Assembly: GCA_002782005.1 (NCBI GenBank)
Contig: PFGT01000016.1
Location: 1 to 50,435, forward strand
Direction of reading: 5' to 3'
DNA: 50,435 nt
Origin: Hydrogenophilales bacterium CG12_big_fil_rev_8_21_14_0_65_61_21
GTDB lineage: Bacteria; Pseudomonadota; Gammaproteobacteria; Burkholderiales; Thiobacillaceae
Positions 37,113 through 46,929 of this stretch are shown here, piece after piece. The notes beneath the pieces are model-generated. The model was not told where the DNA came from. It saw nothing but the letters and a program-made list of their open reading frames with translations, and did no database searches. The translations under genes were made by a program, and so were the position numbers. Within the stretch, counting starts at the first letter, position 1, and each line of letters opens with the position of its first letter.

Positions 37113-37284
37113 TGTAGTGTTGCACGTTGTTTGGCACCTATGCGAACGAGGAAGGACCAATGCATCGGACGTGGGTCGGGATTCATCCCGACCCACAAAA
37201 CCCCGCTGACATGCCCGGCTTGTCGGGTTGAATCCCGACAAGGGCTTACATATAGGCATTCCAAAGAATGCAACACTACACTAG
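37109..37284. mobile_element. MITE-like element, copy 1 (176 bp)
   Basis: Perfect 16-bp terminal inverted repeats, CTAGTGTAGTGTTGCA, lie at 37109-37124 and, inverted, at 37269-37284. Inside are two GTCGGGAT-type hairpins: a perfect 12-bp stem at 37171-37196 and a second at 37221-37240. GCATTC/GAATGC arms lie near the right end. There is no transposase frame. CTAG at both ends is palindromic and may be the duplicated target site. Copy 2 lies 180 bases away in the same orientation. Confidence 0.85.
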
Positions 37285-37464
37285 TAAACCTCCTGGTTCG
37301 TTCGGTTGCGGGCCTTCTTGTGCGCCCATCGCGTATGTTGTAGTGATTTGCCGGCGAGTATCCTCATGCTGGCGAGGTTGTCAAGTTGCTGACAGGGCAG
37401 GCCGCGCCCGACCCAGCGGCGCCGGAGGAACTTGGCAGAATTCTATCGCAGGGTGCGATCACGG

Positions 37465-37635
37465 CTAGTGTAGTGTTGCACGTTGTTTGGCACATATGCG
37501 AACAAGGAAAGACCAATGCGTCGGACGTAGGTCGGGATTCATCCCGACGACGCGGGTTCCATGGGCCGGGTTGTCGGGATGAATCCCGACAAGGGCTTAC
37601 ATATAAGCATTCCAAAGAATGCAACACTACACTAG
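37465..37635. mobile_element. MITE-like element, copy 2 (171 bp)
   Basis: It has the same 16-bp terminal repeats as copy 1 (37465-37480 and 37620-37635) and near-identical outer thirds with scattered substitutions. The middle differs in sequence but again carries two GTCGGGAT/ATCCCGAC hairpins (37531-37548 and 37572-37591). The right end stops four bases short of the ComEA-like gene's stop codon. The 180 bases between the copies (37285-37464) hold no gene that I can recognise. Confidence 0.85.
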
Positions 37636-37639
37636 GCGG

Positions 37640-37921
37640 TTATTTCGCCGTCCGGTCCCCCGTCTTTGTACCGGCAGTGGTGAATTGTGGCTTCAGTTTG
37701 TTCACGGTCGCCTTGCCAAACCCCTTGACCCTGGCGAGTTCTTCCAACTGTTTGAAAGGACCATTTTTCTCACGATAGGTCATGATCGCCTGGGCCTTGG
37801 CCGGGCCGATACCCTTGGCAGCTTCCAGCTCGGCCCGTGTCGCGCTGTTGAGGTCGATAGCCGCCAGCGCGGGCCGGGCCGAAATGAGCGAAAGGATCAG
37901 GCTAGCGAGCTTTATTTTCAT
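37640..37921 (-). CDS. ComEA-like helix-hairpin-helix DNA-binding protein
   Basis: This 93-residue exported protein has a signal peptide (to about ALA|AIDLNS) and tandem HhH motifs: NSATRAELEAAKGIGPAKAQ and ELARVKGFGKATVNKL. It has the minimal ComEA form, a periplasmic DNA-binding protein that pulls in transforming DNA. The second of two close ATGs was chosen for its seven-base spacing from AAGGGA. Its 3' end abuts the MITE copy 2. Confidence 0.88.
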   Translation of the reverse strand: MKIKLASLILSLISARPALAAIDLNSATRAELEAAKGIGPAKAQAIMTYREKNGPFKQLEELARVKGFGKATVNKLKPQFTTAGTKTGDRTAK

Positions 37922-38288
37922 GGCCATATCCCTTGGGTTATCGTTAAATCCATGGCAAAAGTAGGGCCACTGTATGAGATAGCTTGCCTCAGGACAAGAT
38001 ACAAACCTGGCTGGCGGATGGAAAGTTCGGACTAATTAAACCCAGAAACGGCAGTTGACCGCTTCACGAGAGGCTTAATGCAATGAGGCTATTGGGTTTC
38101 TACAGGAAATATGGGTTCACCCGTTTGGTGATATCCGTTATCCCCAGGCTATGTCCGGGGGGGCAAAACGGTTTGCCCTTTGCGGCGGTCGTGTTAATGG
38201 GTTGCAGACCTTTCGGACGTAGACCGGGTTTCAACCCGACAACTCCCCCGCCCATGGAACCCGTATCGTCGGGATGAATCCCAACCTA
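37922..38288. repeat. Intergenic stretch with REP-like hairpin pair (38213-38288)
   Basis: No gene is apparent. At 38038-38099 there is an AAACCCA/TGGGTTT inverted pair of unknown meaning. From 38213 the sequence, read on the minus strand, parallels the centre of MITE copy 2. It has TAGGTTGGGATTCATCCCGAC-type hairpin at 38268-38288, a CGGGTTCCATGGGC linker and a second hairpin (CGGGTT/AACCCG) at 38225-38238, then CTACGTCCGA. It lacks the 16-bp terminal repeats, so it is the bare hairpin pair. Confidence 0.65.
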
Positions 38289-38939
38289 CTAAATCTGGCT
38301 GGCCATATCGGTTTGGATGCGCTCGAACACGGCCTTGAACATGGCTGGCGTCAGGCGCTTGGTCTGGGTGTTGTAGCGGCTACAGTGGTAGGAGTCGTAT
38401 AGGCGTCGATGGGGTAGCTCATGGACGGCGCCATGACCGAATGGGTAGTCTTTCTGTTTCAGGTCGAAGGCCTTGACCACGGCCTTGTGGGCGATCTGGC
38501 CGAGGCACAGGATGGCGGCGCCTTCCAGCAGGTCGCCCAATTCCGCCTGGAGGAACTTGTTGCAGCGGGTGATCTCGGCAGGCTCGGGTTTATTCTGTGG
38601 CGGCACACATTTGACTGCGTTGGTGATGCGGCAGCGGTTCAGTTTCAGTCCGTCGTCGGCGGCGACCGAGATGGGCCGGTTGGCATAGCCGAATTCATAC
38701 AGCGTTTCATACAGTAGCAGACCGGCAAAATCGCCGGTGAATGGCCGGCCGGTGCGGTTGGCGCCATGCAGGCCGGGGGCCAAGCCGACGATGAGTAGCT
38801 CGGGCTGGTCGGCGCCGAAGGCCGGCACAGGACGGCAGTAGTAATCGGGATACGCCTGCTTGGCCTTGGCCAGAAAGTCCATCAGCCGAGGGCAGGCGTT
38901 GCATTCCAGGTCGGCGGCGGGGAATTTTGGCTGGCGCAT
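38289..38939 (-). CDS. Uracil-DNA glycosylase, family 5 (UDGb-like)
   Basis: This 216-residue iron-sulfur UDG has motif A GLAPGLHGANRTGRPFTGD, which is the family 5 form (family 4 has GEAPG), and motif B HCSRYNTQTKRL. Cysteines in CNACPRL and in KCVPP...ITRC are placed to hold a [4Fe-4S] cluster. It removes uracil and other deaminated bases from DNA. The stop codon TAG is followed immediately by the REP-like hairpin. The gene is monocistronic. Confidence 0.92.
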   Translation of the reverse strand: MRQPKFPAADLECNACPRLMDFLAKAKQAYPDYYCRPVPAFGADQPELLIVGLAPGLHGANRTGRPFTGDFAGLLLYETLYEFGYANRPISVAADDGLKLNRCRITNAVKCVPPQNKPEPAEITRCNKFLQAELGDLLEGAAILCLGQIAHKAVVKAFDLKQKDYPFGHGAVHELPHRRLYDSYHCSRYNTQTKRLTPAMFKAVFERIQTDMASQI

Positions 38940-38964
38940 GGCAGGCTCTCTGTACCGCTAGGAC

Positions 38965-40143
38965 CTAATGTAGGTGCGCCGGCGGCATGTCGTCATCCCC
39001 CCCTGGCATTTCGCTGTGCACCGATTCGCCGTCGGCATTGGGAAATAGCGGCGCGCCGCAGTCATCGCAATATTCCGGCGCTAATTGCTGCTGATCCAGC
39101 ATGACGATCTGGCCGATGCCGGCCTGTCGGAGGATGGCTTCGATTTCGCTGGCCACGTCGGTAGTCTCGTCTTCCGAGCCGAGCAGGGGCCAGACCATGC
39201 CATGCAGCACTTGATCGTCGTCCAAACGGCAGAAGCCGACCCGCCATTCCAGCAACTGACGTTCGTAATAAGGCGCGGCCACTGCCTTGAGCGCGCTGGC
39301 GGGCAGGTCCAGCATTGTCTGTAGATAGGCCACGGTGGCGGTCAGGGCATAGCTGCGCGCCTCCAGGTCGGTTTGCCGCCAGGCGGTAAAGTAGGCGTTG
39401 GGCAGGAGCAACCGGAGGCCGCAGCCGGGCAGGATGGTTTGTACGCTGGGGCCGGCCTGGGTCTGCCACTGGCTGTACGCGGTTTCCCGGCTGCCATCGG
39501 TCTCCTGCCAGCGCAGCATCGGCTGGCCAAGCGGTGCGGCGACCGAGGCCAGGATACAGCGTGGATCAGAGATGTATTGGCCGATCTCGGGTAACTGGTC
39601 GGCCGAGATGGTCAGGTTCTCGTCGTTAACTGCGGCCTGCTCCATCCGGGCGGCAAAGCGGCGGGTCTCAACATAGCCGCTCGGCATCTGCTCAGGGCTG
39701 AACAGAAAGTCGGCCAGGGCGACCTGGCAGCCGTCGGCCAGTACATGGGCCTTGAGTTGCGTTCGTAAGGCGGCTAGCAGAGCGGCAGGCAGGTTACGGG
39801 CCGGGATGTTGTAGCGGGACCAGACCAGGATAGGTAGGACCAGCAACAGGGTCTGTCGGGGACCGTCCGGGCTGCTCACGACATTGCCTTCGACGCCAGT
39901 CTCGATCAGGTCAGCCAGCTCGTCGTAGGCCCGCACGTCGGTCTCTTGCAGCCGGTTCATAGCCTGGTTGAGAACCTCTTCCTGGTCGCCGTCGAGCATT
40001 TTCTTGATGCGCTGTGTCAACTCGGCCTGCCACCAGATGTCCTCGGTGCGACTGCCGGAGTCGGCCAGGCCACGGGCCAGCCAGACCAAGCGTTCAGCAT
40101 CCCGATTCAGACGGTGGGCGGAATGGCGTCGGTGCTGTTTCAT
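38965..40143 (-). CDS. DUF2863 family protein
   Basis: This 392-residue protein matches the betaproteobacterial DUF2863 family in its N-terminus (RLNRDAERLVWLARGLADSGSR), overall length and position next to nagZ. It has no signal peptide or membrane helix. A CDDCGAPLFPN segment near the C-terminus looks like half a zinc site; the end is acidic and His-rich. Start at MKQHRRHSAHRL; the longer frame lies inside nagZ. Function is unknown. Confidence 0.82.
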   Translation of the reverse strand: MKQHRRHSAHRLNRDAERLVWLARGLADSGSRTEDIWWQAELTQRIKKMLDGDQEEVLNQAMNRLQETDVRAYDELADLIETGVEGNVVSSPDGPRQTLLLVLPILVWSRYNIPARNLPAALLAALRTQLKAHVLADGCQVALADFLFSPEQMPSGYVETRRFAARMEQAAVNDENLTISADQLPEIGQYISDPRCILASVAAPLGQPMLRWQETDGSRETAYSQWQTQAGPSVQTILPGCGLRLLLPNAYFTAWRQTDLEARSYALTATVAYLQTMLDLPASALKAVAAPYYERQLLEWRVGFCRLDDDQVLHGMVWPLLGSEDETTDVASEIEAILRQAGIGQIVMLDQQQLAPEYCDDCGAPLFPNADGESVHSEMPGGDDDMPPAHLH

Positions 40144-40150
40144 TGCGGTT

Positions 40151-41233
40151 TCACCTTGGTGTGGTCGGGTCGTTGAGCACGAGTTCGGCGTCGGTCTGGC
40201 CGACGCTGGCCAGGTGATGCACGGCATTCATATAACGCGGGCTTTCATGCAGGGCAATGCGGCCGGGAGGATGAGGCCGGCCATGCATACGGGCAAAGCG
40301 GATCAGGGCGAGCGGGTTGTCGTCCCAGCGCAACCGGGCCAATAATTCGTCGGCCCGCTCGGGTTGGTTGCACAACAGCGCCATGTCGCAACCGGCTGTC
40401 AATGCGGCCTCGGCGCGGGCCGCGTCGTCGCCGGCCACACTGGCGCCGGCCATGGCCAGGTCGTCGCTGAAGATCATGCCTTCGAAACCGTAGCGGCCGC
40501 GCAATATGTCCATCAGCCAGTGCCTGGAAAAGCCAGCCGGCATCGGGTCCACCTTGGGATAAATGATGTGGGCGGGCATGATGCCGGACAGACCGAGCTC
40601 GATCAGACGGCGGAACGGGATCAGGTCATCGTCTTCCAACTCGGCCAGGGTGCGGGTATCGACCGGGGTGTCCAGATGGGAGTCGGCGGCGACGAAGCCA
40701 TGGCCGGGGAAGTGCTTGCCCACAGCACTCATGCCGGCCTCATGCAGGCCCAGAATCAGGCCGTGGCCCAGCTCGGTTACCGCCTCCGGGGCACGGTGCA
40801 GGGCACGGTCGCCGATAACCCGGCTGGCGCCGTAATCGAGGTCCAAGACTGGGGCGAAGCTGAAGTCGACGCCAGTGGCCCGCAGCTCGGCGCCCAGCAC
40901 ATAGCCGGCATCATGGGCCAGATGCCGGGCCTTGCCTGGGTGTTCGGCCCAGAACGCGCCTAGCTCACCCATGGCCGGGATCGGCGTGAAACCGGCGCGA
41001 AAGCGCTGCACCCGGCCGCCTTCGTGGTCGACGCCGATCAACAGCGGCGGCTGGCGCAGGGCGTGAATATCGCGGCACAACTCGGCGATCTGCTCCGGGG
41101 ATTCGTAATTGCGGGCAAACAAGATCGCCCCGCCGACCAGCGGATGGCTGAGCCGGCGCCGGTCGGCGTCGTTGATGGCCGGGCCTTCGACGTCCAGCAT
41201 CAAGGGGCCAAGCGGTTGGCGTAGGGCGTTCAT
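40151..41233 (-). CDS. nagZ: Beta-N-acetylhexosaminidase NagZ
   Basis: This 360-residue glycoside hydrolase family 3 enzyme removes GlcNAc from anhydro-muropeptides in the cytoplasm. [20 protein letters not shown] and DSHLDTP are the catalytic and loop motifs, and [10 protein letters not shown] follows. It uses products imported by AmpG, also encoded in this window. It overlaps acpS by four bases and is followed seven bases later by DUF2863. Confidence 0.96.
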   Translation of the reverse strand: MNALRQPLGPLMLDVEGPAINDADRRRLSHPLVGGAILFARNYESPEQIAELCRDIHALRQPPLLIGVDHEGGRVQRFRAGFTPIPAMGELGAFWAEHPGKARHLAHDAGYVLGAELRATGVDFSFAPVLDLDYGASRVIGDRALHRAPEAVTELGHGLILGLHEAGMSAVGKHFPGHGFVAADSHLDTPVDTRTLAELEDDDLIPFRRLIELGLSGIMPAHIIYPKVDPMPAGFSRHWLMDILRGRYGFEGMIFSDDLAMAGASVAGDDAARAEAALTAGCDMALLCNQPERADELLARLRWDDNPLALIRFARMHGRPHPPGRIALHESPRYMNAVHHLASVGQTDAELVLNDPTTPR

Positions 41234-41613
41234 GGCAACGCTTCGGCGACCACAAAGGCGACCGCGTGATCCGGCTCGTCGCTGATCGACAGGTGGATAC
41301 GGCCGATGCTGCGTGCCGCCAGCCAGTCGCGCAGCGGATCGGCGAAGGCGAAGCCGGGCCGGCCCTGGTCATCATGGGTCACGGCAATACGTTCCATATG
41401 CACAGGGGCGCGCATACCGACGCCAAGCGCCTTGGCCACCGCCTCCTTGGCGGCGAAACGTTTGGCCAGAAAGCGGCCCTTATCCTGGGCGGCGGCATAC
41501 TCGTCCAGTTCAACTGGCGCCAGGATGCGCCTGGCCAGGCGCTCGCCGTGGCGTTCGATCACGCCGGTCATGCGGGCCACCGTGACCAGGTCCACGCCGA
41601 TGCCCCGGATCAT
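41230..41613 (-). CDS. acpS: Holo-[acyl-carrier-protein] synthase
   Basis: This 127-residue enzyme moves 4'-phosphopantetheine from CoA to acyl carrier protein. The motifs are [12 protein letters not shown] (metal ligand Asp) and [19 protein letters not shown]. Length is typical. It overlaps both neighbours by four bases. The usual upstream neighbour pdxJ is missing; an EI24 membrane protein gene stands there instead. Confidence 0.95.
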   Translation of the reverse strand: MIRGIGVDLVTVARMTGVIERHGERLARRILAPVELDEYAAAQDKGRFLAKRFAAKEAVAKALGVGMRAPVHMERIAVTHDDQGRPGFAFADPLRDWLAARSIGRIHLSISDEPDHAVAFVVAEALP

Positions 41614-42335
41614 GCCGGCGCCCCTTTTCGGCTGGTGGCCAGGGCCGAAAGGCCATGATGGCTGAAGGCCAGGCCCATGTAGACTGGGGCCAGAAAGTTG
41701 ACTATGGGGATGAAGTGCAATAGACCCAGCAGGCTGGACAACGCGAATAGCTCGCCGCCGCCGGCATGACGCTTATCCTTTAGCTCCGCCGCCGAGGCGT
41801 GTTCGGATAAGGCGTCGTACATGAACAGGCGCTGATTCAACCAGGCGTTGAGCAGGATAGACACGGCGATGCCAAAGGGCGCGAACAGCCAGACCGGCAG
41901 CAAGATCACCCAGGCCAGGATATAGAGCGGCAGAGCAACCAGGCTGTTGACTAGGCTGCCCAGCAGGCTGCCGCCCTTGCGTCGTTCCAGGTCCGGGTAA
42001 TGGCGTTGGGCGACGAAATCGATGATGAACGGCATCAGGAACAGCGAGGTAATCAAGATCGCGGTGACATAAAGCGCCGGCAGCCAGAGCAAGGCCAGGA
42101 CGACGATTGCGGCATAGGCCATCAGCCATTCCGCGCCGGCCCAATGGAGCAGGTCCTGGAATGGCGTCGCGGCAAGAAAGCCGGCAATCTCGGCCTTCCA
42201 GGCGGCGCCAAACAGCCAGGCCAGCCCGCCCCAGAACAGCAGGGAAAGGGCCATGGGCCAAAGCGCCAGGACCAGCATCCGAGGCGCCAGCAAATCCTGG
42301 GCGGCTAGACGGAGGGAACGCAGCAGGTTATCCAT
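41610..42335 (-). CDS. EI24 domain (CysZ-like) membrane protein
   Basis: This 241-residue protein has about four to five hydrophobic segments and the EI24/CysZ pattern (LRLAAQDLLAPRMLVL, NAWLNQRLFMYDALSEHAS, PIVNFLAPVYMGLAF). CysZ is a sulfate permease, but betaproteobacterial EI24 proteins of this type are uncharacterised, and nothing nearby concerns sulfur. It is the first gene of the EI24-acpS-nagZ-DUF2863 operon and diverges from the nitroreductase gene. Confidence 0.85.
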   Translation of the reverse strand: MDNLLRSLRLAAQDLLAPRMLVLALWPMALSLLFWGGLAWLFGAAWKAEIAGFLAATPFQDLLHWAGAEWLMAYAAIVVLALLWLPALYVTAILITSLFLMPFIIDFVAQRHYPDLERRKGGSLLGSLVNSLVALPLYILAWVILLPVWLFAPFGIAVSILLNAWLNQRLFMYDALSEHASAAELKDKRHAGGGELFALSSLLGLLHFIPIVNFLAPVYMGLAFSHHGLSALATSRKGAPA

Positions 42336-42398
42336 GGCGATGAATTATACCGGCTCGGCTTGGGCGATAATTTCGACTTTGTCACTGGAGTCCGCGCC

Positions 42399-43061
42399 AT
42401 GCCAAGCCAGCAAACCCTACTCGACGCATTCAATTTCCGTCATGCCTGCAAGGAATTCGACCCAGGCAAAAAAATCCCGGCCGCCGATTTCGAATTCATC
42501 CTGGAGACCGGTCGCCTGTCGCCCAGCTCGTTCGGCTACGAACCCTGGCGCTTCGTGGTCATCCAGGACCGGGCGCTGCGCGAAAAACTGCTGCCGGTGA
42601 CCTGGGGCGCCCAGAAGCAGTTGCCGACCGCCAGCCATCACCTCGCCGTCCTGGTCCGCAAGGGCGGTCTGCGCTACGACGGCGAGCATGTGCGGCACAT
42701 GATGCACGACGTCTACAAGTTCCCGCCAGAGCGCATCGCAGGCCGCACCGCCGTCTACCGCAAGTTTCAGGAATCCGATTTCAAGCTGCTGGAAAGCCCG
42801 CGCGCCCTGTTCGACTGGGCCTGCAAACAGGCCTATATCGCCCTGGGCAACATGATGACCGCCGCCGCCCTGATCGGCATCGACTCCTGCCCCATCGAAG
42901 GCTATGACCAGGCCGACGCCGAAGCCGTCCTGGCCGAAGCCGGGGTTCTCGATACGGCGGAATGGGGCTTGGCCGTGATGGTGGCCTTCGGCTACCGCAT
43001 CAACCCGCAACCAGCCAAGGTGCGGCAGGCGATGGCGGATGTGGTGCGATGGGTGGAGTGA
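42399..43061 (+). CDS. Nitroreductase family NAD(P)H-dependent oxidoreductase
   Basis: This 220-residue flavoprotein has the nitroreductase N-terminus FNFRHACKEFDPGKKI, the FMN-site block ETGRLSPSSFGYEPWRFVV and the closing VMVAFGYRIN. Enzymes of this group reduce nitro compounds, quinones or FMN; the substrate is unknown. Start at MPSQQTLLDAF after a GGAG site; the open frame begins 13 codons earlier at a TTG. Confidence 0.92.
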   Translation: MPSQQTLLDAFNFRHACKEFDPGKKIPAADFEFILETGRLSPSSFGYEPWRFVVIQDRALREKLLPVTWGAQKQLPTASHHLAVLVRKGGLRYDGEHVRHMMHDVYKFPPERIAGRTAVYRKFQESDFKLLESPRALFDWACKQAYIALGNMMTAAALIGIDSCPIEGYDQADAEAVLAEAGVLDTAEWGLAVMVAFGYRINPQPAKVRQAMADVVRWVE

Positions 43062-43134
43062 CCGAATACCGGCTCAAGCAGTTACTTCGGTCACGCAAGA
43101 TGGCCATCCCCATCAAGGCCAGCACCGGGTGAAC

Positions 43135-43163
43135 GGTGGCCATGGGCCACCCTATGGCGTTTC
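43135..43163. repeat. REP-like palindrome related to that at 11598-11628
   Basis: GGTGGCC-ATG-GGCCACC is a perfect 7-bp stem with the same ATG loop as the 11598 element. It is followed by CCTATGGCGTTTCAT, which also matches the tail of that element. It lies 70 bases after the nitroreductase stop and upstream of the riboswitch; no gene is present between 43062 and 43289. Confidence 0.6.
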
Positions 43164-43289
43164 ATGATGGGGGGGCGGCGCGGCGCCATGAAAGTTAGTC
43201 GTTCATCACATTATCCAGGCCAAGTGCCAGAATCGCCGCAGCGCGTGGCTGTGCGATGAGCTGTATTCCATAGTAGAATCATGGCTCTA

Positions 43290-43430
43290 TCGAGGAGCGC
43301 TGCGACGGGCTGGATTTATACCGGCCCGCCAGGCTCGGTTCAAAACCGCGCTCACCTGTACAACCCGTGCCGGGCACGGGGCGCCAGGTGAGAGCGCCCT
43401 TCCCGACCACAGTTATTCAAGGAGCTTACT
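43290..43430 (+). promoter_or_regulatory. S-adenosylhomocysteine (SAH) riboswitch and expression platform
   Basis: The aptamer at about 43290-43357 follows the SAH-riboswitch consensus: CGAGGAGCGCTGCGAC, a CGGGC/GCCCG stem, CCAGGCTCGG and CGCTCACC. P1 pairs GAGCGC (43295) with GCGCTC (43348), and the pseudoknot pairs CGAG (43291) with CTCG (43334). Downstream, CAGGTGAGAGCGC (43385-43397) can pair with the aptamer's own 3' strand, GCGCTCACCTG, giving an alternative fold. A CCCGTG/CACGGG hairpin lies between. High SAH should favour the aptamer and turn on ahcY. A TAGAAT -10-like box is at 43274-43279. Confidence 0.9.
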
Positions 43431-44824
<1,394 letters not shown>

Positions 44825-44828
<4 letters not shown>

Positions 44829-46153
44829 CCGTCTGTTGCGGGGCTTTCCGGGTTGCTGACCGGCAGTTGGACGGTGGCCCGCAGGCCCCCGTCCGGGGCG
44901 CTGTCCAGGGTGATTCGGCCGCCGTGGGCATTGACCGCCTGGCGGACGATGCCCAGGCCCAGGCCGCTGCCGGGGATGTCGGCCTGCGCCAGGCGATAGA
45001 AACGATCGAAGACCCGTTCGCGTTCGGCCTCCGGAATGCCGGGGCCGGTATCGGTGACCGTCAGCATGGCCTGATTCCCTTCCGGCCATACCGCCACGTC
45101 TACCCGCCCTCCGGGAGGGGTGTAGCGCAAGGCGTTGTCCACCAGATTGCCCAACATGACGCGCAAGCTGTCCCGGTGGCCACGAACGGTCACCGGATCG
45201 GCACGGGTGATGCCGGCATCGATATGGCGCGCCTCGGCCTGGGTCGAGAACTCCGCCACTACGCTCTTGGCCAACTCGTCGAGGCGCACCTCGGCCAGGG
45301 ACCGGGGCTGGATGCCGGGTTCCAGGCGGGCCATGCGCAGCATCTGCTCGACCAGATGGGCGGCGCGATCGACGCCGGATTCCAGTTGGCTGAGCGACTT
45401 GGCCCATTCGGCTGGATCGGTGCATTGCCGCAGCAACTGGCTGCGTAGCTTGATGGCGGTGAGGGGGGTGCGCAATTCGTGGGCGGCGTCGGCGATGAAT
45501 CGGCGTTGGCTAGTCAGGGTCGTGTCCAGCCTGGCCAGCAGATCGTTCAAGGCGCCCACCAGCGGCGCCACTTCATCGGGCAAGCCCTGGGTCTCGATGG
45601 CATGGAGGGCCGGCGCGTCACGCTGGCCGATCTCCCGCTGGACCTGTTTCAAGGGGGTCAGGGCACGGCCCACAGCGGTCCAGATTAGGCCGCCCAACCC
45701 GGCTACCAGGATGCTGAGCGGCAGGAGCATCCACTGGATGATGTGGGTGAACATCCGTTGCCGGTGGCTGGACGGGTTGCCGACCTGAATGATCAGGCCG
45801 CTGTTGCGCAACGTGTACAGATGCCATTCATCGTCTTGCCAGTGGACGATATGGAGGCCGTTCTTTTGTGGCGGCGGACCCACGCTGGCCAGCGACGAAT
45901 ATTGCAGGACGCCGTCGTCGCCCCATATCTGGCTCATGAATTGGCCGGGGTCTTTCTCGTCAGTGGGATCGCTGCCGTCGTCGGTCACCACGCCATGACG
46001 CAGTACCGAATAGGCAATCTGCGCCAGGGTGTCGTCGCGCAGATCGTTGAAGGCATTCCAGGCCAGGCTGTAGGTAATCGCGCTGACCAGCAGGCCAGTG
46101 AGCAGTAACGCACCGATTTGCCAGAGCAGGAGTTGGCGCCTGATGGACCTCAT
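44825..46153 (-). CDS. Two-component sensor histidine kinase (QseC/PmrB-like)
   Basis: This 442-residue kinase has two membrane helices (about 10-30 and 140-162) around a periplasmic sensor of about 110 residues. The sensor contains an acidic run, [16 protein letters not shown], HisKA with the phospho-acceptor H225 in [12 protein letters not shown], and the ATPase domain ([33 protein letters not shown]) follow. The start at [11 protein letters not shown] overlaps the regulator's stop by four bases. The acidic sensor patch recalls cation-sensing kinases such as PmrB, but the signal is unknown. Confidence 0.93.
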
Positions 46154-46812
46154 TGCGGCTCGGCGACCTTGTAGCCGACCCCGCGCACGTTGCGTATCCA
46201 CTCACTGCCCAGTTTGCGGCGCAAATTATGGAGATGGACCTCGATGGCGTTGCTGCTCACCTCTTCGTCCCAGCCATAGATGCTCGCCTCCAGTTGCTCC
46301 TTGGACAGGACGGCGCCCGGGCTCTCCATAAGGCACTCAAGCAGCGTGAACTCCCGATGCGACAGGGCGATGGGCTGGCCATCCAGGCTGACTTCGTGAC
46401 TAAGCGGGTTCATTACCAATGCGCCCAGATGCATCTCCGGTTGCGCGCGGCCGGCGTGACGGCGGATCAGTGCGCGTACCCGGGCGATCAATTCATGCAG
46501 GTCGAATGGCTTGACCAGATAGTCGTCGGCGCCCAGATTGAGGCCGGCCACCCGGTCCGCGACGGCGTCGCGCGCGGTGGCGATCAGGACTGGGATCATG
46601 TTGTTTTTCTGGCGTTGCTTCCTGAGCAGGGCCAGACCATCCTGGCGCGGCAGACCCAGATCCAGCAGCAACAGCGCATAGGCGCCCGAATCCAGGGCCA
46701 GCTCGGCCTCAAGGCCATCGCGCACCCAGTCCACGGCATAGTTCTCCCGGCGCAGCGCTTGTTCCACACTCGCGCCTATCATGGGGTCGTCTTCAGCCAG
46801 CAGTATTTTCAT
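46150..46812 (-). CDS. OmpR-family response regulator (QseB/PmrA-like)
   Basis: This 220-residue regulator has a receiver domain with the acidic pocket AEDD and phospho-acceptor D51 (LLLLDLGLPRQDG). The C-terminal winged helix ends VHLHNLRRKLGSEWIRNVRGVGYKV, as in the QseB/PmrA/TctD group. It is translationally coupled to the kinase gene. A PmrA-type box upstream of the small exported protein gene next door is a likely target (inference). Confidence 0.95.
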   Translation of the reverse strand: MKILLAEDDPMIGASVEQALRRENYAVDWVRDGLEAELALDSGAYALLLLDLGLPRQDGLALLRKQRQKNNMIPVLIATARDAVADRVAGLNLGADDYLVKPFDLHELIARVRALIRRHAGRAQPEMHLGALVMNPLSHEVSLDGQPIALSHREFTLLECLMESPGAVLSKEQLEASIYGWDEEVSSNAIEVHLHNLRRKLGSEWIRNVRGVGYKVAEPQ

Positions 46813-46881
46813 GACGGTACTCTCGATGGCGGGAAGATTATGCCGGTGTTAGCAAGAAAGCGAGTGCCCCGCGCAGGCACA

Positions 46882-46908
46882 TAAAAAAAGCGGGGCAAAG
46901 CCCCGCTT
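46882..46908 (-). terminator. Intrinsic terminator after the Ala/Lys-rich protein gene
   Basis: On the minus strand AAGCGGGGC-TTT-GCCCCGCTT forms a 9-bp stem ending in a run of T. It begins 21 bases after the stop of the small exported protein gene and separates it from the response regulator gene. Some read-through could still link the two. Confidence 0.9.
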
Positions 46909-46929
46909 CGATCAACCGTGAACGGTCGA

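Noticed and set aside
37136-37350. Short frames inside the MITE copies sharing Cys/Thr-rich peptides
   Set aside because: The shared peptides simply reflect the repeated DNA of the two elements; there is no coding signal independent of the repeat.
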